Source: Russula earlei (lineage: Eukaryota > Basidiomycota > Agaricomycetes > Russulales > Russulaceae). Taken from it: DNA of 64,000 bases. The translations under genes and the position numbers were made by a program. The notes beneath the pieces were generated by a model. The model did not search any database and was not told the origin of the DNA. It was given only the letters and a program-made list of their open reading frames with translations. The stretch spans positions 36,082-100,081 of the forward strand of contig JAGFNK010000170.1 in assembly GCA_025769875.1 (NCBI GenBank), read 5' to 3'. Below are positions 58,761 through 64,000 of this stretch, piece after piece (position 1 is the first letter of the stretch; each line of letters starts with the position of its first letter).

Positions 58761-59218
58761 GTCATGAATTATTTCCTGGAGAGGGCCCTTGAAGGACCCT
58801 TCCTTATTAGAGGAAACCTGGGCTCCATGATGCCACCCTGTTCACACAGCCAAAAGGGTGACTAAAGGTGTCCACAATATTGCACATGCATTGTAGCACA
58901 ATTGATTCTAGGCACAATCAACATACAGCAAGCCCTACTTAGTGGCAACCTATCTAGCAGTAAAGGGCAATATTAAAGACCTTCTAAGGACCCTTTAAGA
59001 CAACCTTAAAGTCCTTACATTGGATGCTAATGAAGCTACTATAGACCCTAGAACACATTATTCAACCAACTCTAATAACCAAAGAACAAACTATAAGACA
59101 ACATTAAGGACCTTAATACTGCTATTATGGTTGACTCTAAGGACCCTAATAGAACCTTATAAGGGGCCTTATGAGAAAAACCTCTCCACTGTCAAATACC
59201 CCAAGTCCCCAAAAGTGT
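58761..59218. repeat. Right terminal inverted repeat
   Basis: Inverted partner of 57285-57745. Its outer end abuts the LTR of the Ty3 element. Confidence 0.65.
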
Positions 59219-59370
59219 CACCGACTGGGGGCGGTGTCACTGACAAATCGTTTCACGCACGAGACGTACGCACAGAGTCGAGCGAGAAGATAAGTTCTTG
59301 CGAGAGTCGGGGATCTCGGTGACAACACAGCAAGAGCTAGTGTGTACCGCGGAGTGGAAGGACAATGAAT

Positions 59371-59392
59371 AAGTCTTCGCGTTCGAAGACTT
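59371..59392. other. Perfect LTR hairpin 1
   Basis: AAGTCTTCG-CGTT-CGAAGACTT: 9-bp stem, 4-nt loop. Confidence 0.85.
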
Positions 59393-59476
59393 CAGAGGAT
59401 AGAGAGAGTTTCTGAGTCAATTGCTTGATTCCCTGCAAGCCTACAGTCCCGAAGCTGAATCCAGTGATATTTCACA

Positions 59477-59503
59477 AGAGAACAAGCTTAAGGCTTGTTC
59501 TCT
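59477..59503. other. Perfect LTR hairpin 2
   Basis: AGAGAACAAGC (59477-59487) pairs with GCTTGTTCTCT (59493-59503): 11-bp stem, 5-nt loop, 14 bp upstream of the TATA-like box on the plus strand. Confidence 0.85.
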
Positions 59504-59708
59504 GCTACTGACAGGTTTATATAGACAACTATGTCCTATATCAGATGACATACATGAGGTAGCAGCGAGACGATCGAGAACGGAACATGCTGGAAGGTGG
59601 TGGTACAGGCGAGGCTAAGTGAGTCATACGAATGCGCGGGAATCGTGAGGCTGTCCGGGTAGGCTTGTCCGGTTGCCGGTTTGGTCCGAGGGACCGGTAC
59701 TTATGACA

Positions 59709-59721
59709 TCACCCCCTTGTT
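59709..59721 (-). other. Polypurine tract
   Basis: On the element strand AACAAGGGGGTGA lies directly against the TGTCA start of the LTR, the expected site and composition for plus-strand priming. Confidence 0.65.
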
Positions 59722-59726
59722 AACGT

Positions 59727-60976
59727 CTAAGCAACGTAAGGGATGATGGTAGAACGACAGTGATGGGTGTGGAAGTGGATTTGGTCGCGAGGGACTCGGC
59801 ATATTTTCTCAGGTCTGCATCGTTGGTGGGGACTTCTGCAGTAATCGGCTATGTGTCCTTGACGATTGCAGAGGATACAGACGGCGATCTTGGAGCATTC
59901 GAAGGTGTCGTGTCCTCCGTCTTTGCACCATGCGCACCTGTCAGAGAGTCGAGGGGAGAATTGGTACCATGGGTCAAGGAGGGCTTGTTTGGCGTCCTGA
60001 TGCTCCTGTTCCGTGAGTTGAGGCATGGTCCCAAATAGTACTCGTGGTTCGAGGCGTGCTTTGGCATTGGCTCTAGCCAACTTAACTTCTGAGTCCCTGA
60101 CTTCCCACATCATGTCGTGGTATCTTTCTCGGGCGGTGATGAGGGAGTTTGCCATTTGTCGTGTTTTCTTTATGGCAAAGCGATAGCGGCGTACCTCGGC
60201 CTCTAACGACAGATCTTGTTCGAATCTGAGTGCTTCGTCTATAGCTTTAGTGTGTCTGAGACCTTCCTTGAACAAGAAGGCGTCTTTTTGTGTGAGGAGG
60301 GGACGAGGATAGGGATCAGCCCGAGCTCGAATGGGAATGCGGTGAGTGGGGCATCCAGGACCGTAGGTAGCCAAGAGGGAGGGAAAGCCGTTTGTGATAT
60401 CAGGGAGAACGAAGCGAGGGGGAAGTGTGTCTTCTTCATTTCCTGGATCTGGGATTAGTAAGTCTAGTCCTAGGTCTCCTTCTTCCCATCCTTCTCCAAG
60501 TTCTTCTAGTTCTGATCGTTGTGTGTGGTTAGCGGCTGGTTCGTAGACAGGAGGTGGGTGTTCTTTCGCGGTCTGTCGGGGCGAAGTTTTCGTTAAGCAG
60601 GATTACGTTTTCGACTTGTTGGATGATGGGTGTAGTGATACGTGGGGGAATTGGGATGGGGTCAGGTGAGGGAGGTGCGGACGTGGTAAGACGGGCTGCG
60701 AGTCCTGATGGGTGAATTGGTCCCTAGAGTGGGAGAGCGATTGCCGAAGGCACGTAGTATCGTGGTAAGGGAGTCATCCTCCCACAGCTCGTGTGCTTGG
60801 ACAATCATGGCAGCGTGTTGTGCAGCGCGTCGGATGAGTAGCCTGGTGTTGATAGTGGCTGCTGTCGAGGGAGACGGTTCTCTGGACAGCGGTAAGTGGA
60901 TGAGCGTAGGAGAGTATGGAGGAGTAGGTATGAGAGTGGCAGAGGAAGCGGCGGGAGAGTTCTGGGTGGATGACAT
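59727..60976 (-). pseudogene. Zinc-knuckle ORF downstream of pol in Ty3 element
   Basis: Two minus-strand frames: 60976-60662 (Ser/Thr/Pro-rich start, then RRAAQHAAMIVQAHELWEDD and ILRAFGNRSPTLG) and 60374-59727 (a charged helical part ending in two CCHC-like knuckles, CAWCKDGGHDTFEC and CILCNRQGHIADYC). The piece between them has no long open frame in the same register, so the ORF is probably broken. Position is between the chromodomain end of pol and the 3' LTR, where vertebrate elements carry env. It may be a nucleocapsid-like accessory protein; it is not the usual 5' gag, which would be beyond the right edge. Confidence 0.65.
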
Positions 60977-61031
60977 GTCTTTGTGTTTGGGGGTGAAGCG
61001 GTAGAGAATAGTCGTTCGTGAGTGGTGTTTT

Positions 61032-64000
61032 TTATATCTGGGGTTGTCCAGCCGAGGCGGAGTAGTATTCTTTTAGAAGTTCTGAGGCATTGAGGTCGTG
61101 GTGGTCGACCCATGAGTCATCTGATGTGGGGTATCCTTTCCAATGCACGAGGTATTGCAGTTTACGTGTCCGTCCGAATCTTCTTGTGTCTAGAATTGCT
61201 TCTATTTCGTATTCTTCCTCGTTTTCGACGGTCGGTGGAGGTCGTGTAAACAGCGTGCCATATTCCTCCGTCTCCTTATAAGGAAGAAGTAGGTTGACGT
61301 GAAAGACGTCATGTATCTTCATTGATGGCGGAAGTTGTAATTGATACGCAACTTTGGAAATTCTTTTTGTAATGGGGAATGGGCCGTATCTTTTGGGCAT
61401 TAGTTTACGTGTTCCTCGTGTCTTGAGATTTTTTGCTTCTAACCAAACAAGGGTTCCTTCTTCCATTTCTTGATGTCAGGTCTTAGGGGTTGTTGTTTAC
61501 GTTCTAGAAGTTGCTGGGCATCTTGTCTTGCTTATTCCAGTTGTTTTAGGCGATCGGTGGATGAGGGTACGTTATTGTCTTCTAGACTGATGTTGATCTG
61601 GGGTTTGAATCCCATGAGGAGTTCGTGTGGTGACTTTCGTGACGTTTCATGTTTCCATGAGTTGTGTGCGTATTCTGCCAAAGGGAGCATTTTCGCCCAG
61701 GAATGTGGGTGAGTCGTGGTCCAGGGTCTCAGGTATTGTTCTAGCCATGTGTTCATCCGTTCTGTCTGTCCATCGGTTTGGGGGTGGAACGCGGTGGACA
61801 TGTTTTGTTTGATGCCTAGATTTTTACACATGGCTTTAGAGAAGTTTGATGCAAATCGAGGGTCTCTGTTGGAGATGATTCTTTTGGGAACGCTGAACCA
61901 AGGCATGAGGTGTTTCAGATATTCGTGTGCGATGCCTGTTCCATCGATCGTTTTGTTGCATGGGATAAATTTGGTTGCTTTAGAGCATCCTTGATCGACT
62001 ATGGTGAGGACGCTGTCAAACCCTTCTGATTTGGTAGATCAGTGATAAGGTCCATTGATACGTATTGAAAGGGGCCTTGTTCAACGTGTGTGTCGAGTGG
62101 AAAAGTCGTGGCTTTTTTCCTGGGTATATTGGGTTTTGGACTCTTGGCATTTGGCGCAACCTTTGACGTATTGTTCTACAAATTGTCGTAGTCTAGGTCC
62201 TTTGTAATGTTGTTTGACTAAGTCCCATGTGTTAGCTATTCCTGGGTGTCCTGCGAAGGGAGTGTCATGGAATTGTCTTAGAATCTCTCGTCGTTTGTCA
62301 GGTTTGTCTGGTAGGTAGGTTTTTTTTGCGAATATTTCTGGTGGTAGTAGAGTGGTTTTTTGTTCTCCTATCCCCTTGTTAAGGTCTTTGCGACGAGAGA
62401 GTGCGTCGGCGATAGTGTGTGTATGTCCAGGGACGTGTTCAGTGTAATGTTAAAGTCTTGCATGTATTGCATCCATCTGGCTTGTCGTCCTGTTAATTTT
62501 TGTGGTTCTTTAAAGTAAGTGAGATTTTTGTGGTCTGTTCTTATTCTAACTGGTTTGTCGGCTCCTAAGAAGAATGGTCGTCCACTTTTAATCCAAAAAT
62601 TACTGCCGCTAATTCTTTATCGTGAGCGTCGTAATTTCTCTCTGCATCTAATAGTGTTCTTGAATAATATGCGATCGGGTGGAAGCCATCTTCATATTCT
62701 TGGGATATGACTGCTCCTATGGTGAATCCTGATGCGGTCGGTGTCTAAATGAATTGTTTCGTCCAATTTGGGGTGCGGAGTACTGGGTAAGATACGCAAG
62801 TTTCTTTTAGGATTTGAAAGGCTTGGTCTTCTTTTGTCGTCCATTCCCACTGTCTATTTTTCTTTGTTAAGTCATTCAGTGGTCTCGCTTGTATGGAAAA
62901 GTTGGGTATGAAATTTCGATAAAAGTTACAGAATCCTAGGAAGCTTCTGACTTCTTTTAGGTGTAGATGGAGTTGGCCAATCTTTAATTCCTTTGACTTT
63001 GACGGGGTCCATTGTTATTTTCCTTCTCCTATGATCACTCCGAGGTATTCTACCTTTTTCTTGTGAAATTGACACTTTTTCTGGTTTAAGATAGAGATCG
63101 TGTTTGTTTCAGGTTTGGACAGTATATGGTTGACTTTGAGTGTGTGTTCTGTTTCATCACATTTTGCGTGGCGATGATGATGTCGTCCATGTAGATTTTC
63201 AACCATCCTTGTGCTAATTCTTCTTGAAAAATGTCGTCCATCATGGTTTGAAAGGGCTGGGGATTTGTTAGGCCAAGAACATTACTGTGGGTTCGAACAG
63301 TCCGTCGCTAGTTTTGAAGGCTGCTTTCCATTCGTCTCCTTCTTTATTCGGATATTGTTGTAGCCCCATCTAACATCAAATTTAGTAAAAAGTTCTTTTC
63401 CTGCTAGAGCGTGATAAGTTCCGGGATTAAAGGCAGTGGATATACGTTGGGTATTGTCCATTTATTTAGATTTCGATAATCTTGTACCGGTCGGAATTTT
63501 CCATCTTTTTTCTTTATAAGGAAGAATCCACTGGCGTATGGGAGTTGGATCTTCTTATTCGCTTAAGCCATAGGTTTTTCGAGGAATTTCCCTTGTTCTT
63601 CTTTTTCTTTTGGTGAGAGGGGATATACTCTGCAGTTAATTGTTGTAGGGGGCATCTGATTTTAGATCGATAGCGTGGTCCCATTTTCTTGGTCCTGGAA
63701 ATCTTTCTGATTCTTGTTCCATAAACACTTGTCCGTATTGATGGTATTGAAGGGGAACTATTTCCTGCCAAGTTTGCGTTTTGCCTTGCATTTGTGATTC
63801 CGCTAGTTGCTGTGCTATAGTGGTCTTGCGTATTGGGTTTGTAGCCATAGTTCGTCGCCCTCTTCCCATTCTGTTAATGCTTTGATCCATGCTGGTACTC
63901 TTGGTCTCCTTTGAGGTAATTCTTCCCATATGGTTCCCTTGGACCAATTTATTTTTGGGTTTGTTGATTCAAGGAACGGATATCCCAGGATAATGTCGTC
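61032..64000 (-). mobile_element. Ty3/Gypsy chromovirus pol, degenerate, partial
   Basis: Domains in element order, right to left: reverse transcriptase with [14 protein letters not shown] near 63510, FTKFDVRWGYNNI near 63380 and the catalytic YMDD at 63182-63193, then VEYLGVIIGEGK near 63030; RNase H region about 62750-62420; integrase zinc-binding part (FHDTPFAGHPGIANTWDLVK, GCAKCQ) about 62290-62130; integrase core (FHPQTDGQTERMN, 61906-61532); GPFPITKRISKVAYQL and a C-terminal chromodomain (YLVHWKGYPTSDDSWV) 61466-61032. Reading frames change repeatedly and a stop follows LKQLE near 61530, so this copy is not a functional polyprotein. Protease, gag and the 5' LTR lie beyond the window. 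Confidence 0.85.

Larger units (their letters stand above)
57285..59218. mobile_element. Non-autonomous element with long imperfect terminal inverted repeats
   Basis: The segment 57285-57745 is an imperfect inverted copy of 58761-59218. The best stretch is 29 bp of perfect reverse complement (57698-57726 against 58778-58806). Outer ends correspond to TCATTTGAGGACTTG on the left and its diverged complement on the right. The centre (about 1 kb) holds only short ORFs without transposase motifs. Long TIRs suggest a MULE-type or foldback DNA element mobilised in trans; the class is inference. Confidence 0.7.
59235..59708 (-). repeat. 3' LTR of Ty3/Gypsy element
   Basis: On the minus strand the LTR begins TGTCA and ends TGACA, a 5-bp inverted terminal pair, 474 bp long. 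A polypurine tract directly precedes it in element orientation. It contains a TATATA box at 59517-59523 and two perfect hairpins (59371-59392 and 59477-59503). The 5' LTR lies outside the window, so identity and target-site duplication cannot be tested. Confidence 0.72.

Noticed and set aside
57285..59218. Possible CRISPR-like or satellite array from recurring short motifs
   Set aside because: The recurrences come from inverted repeats with diverged AGGGTCCTTA-like words, not regularly spaced units.

Overview
The window is nuclear DNA of a filamentous basidiomycete, most likely an Agaricomycete. The evidence is a dense set of single-copy eukaryotic genes cut by many 45-75 nt introns, GT-AG and GC-AG splice sites, basidiomycete-type transposons, and a tandem pair from a multi-membrane-span family that I know as expanded in mushroom-forming fungi. 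No rRNA, tRNA or CRISPR was seen. Exon coordinates were derived by hand from splice signals and frame continuity, so single junctions may be off by a few bases.

Layout. 0-9 kb: a partial unknown gene at the left edge, two tandem paralogues of a multi-TM protein (2.3 and 6.2 kb), a doubtful membrane-protein gene between them, a relic of a CobW exon at 1.9 kb and an intact CobW/COG0523 GTPase gene at 7.6-9.1 kb. 9.2-10.3 kb: a 5'-truncated LINE with a poly(A) tail and a 15-bp target-site duplication, inserted between the CobW gene and CWH43. 10-52 kb: housekeeping genes, often in divergent pairs with short shared promoters: CWH43, AP-3 beta, COX12/PRP18, JJJ1/TIM13, a homeodomain regulator, SNP1 (U1-70K)/COX10, a ZNF830-like protein, CIT1/TRM8, SKI6/NPT1, a UBX protein, UBA4/DOC1, a DDT-PHD chromatin protein, an Alba-like protein and an alpha/beta hydrolase. 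54-64 kb: repeats, comprising a degenerate MULE, a hairpin-rich block, a non-autonomous element with long inverted repeats, and the 3' part of a minus-strand Ty3/Gypsy chromovirus running off the right edge.

Functionally the genes form no cluster. They cover mitochondria (COX10, COX12, TIM13, CIT1), RNA processing (PRP18, SNP1, SKI6, TRM8, UBA4, Alba-like protein), membrane traffic and lipids (AP-3 beta, CWH43), NAD salvage (NPT1), cell cycle (DOC1) and chromatin.

The most interesting points are: a zinc-knuckle ORF lying between pol and the 3' LTR of the Ty3 element; nine inferred GC-AG introns among about 114, including a GT-to-GC donor change between tandem paralogues and three in UBA4; a LINE that split an approximately 83-bp divergent promoter; and five conserved genes that each need removal of one or two single surplus bases.
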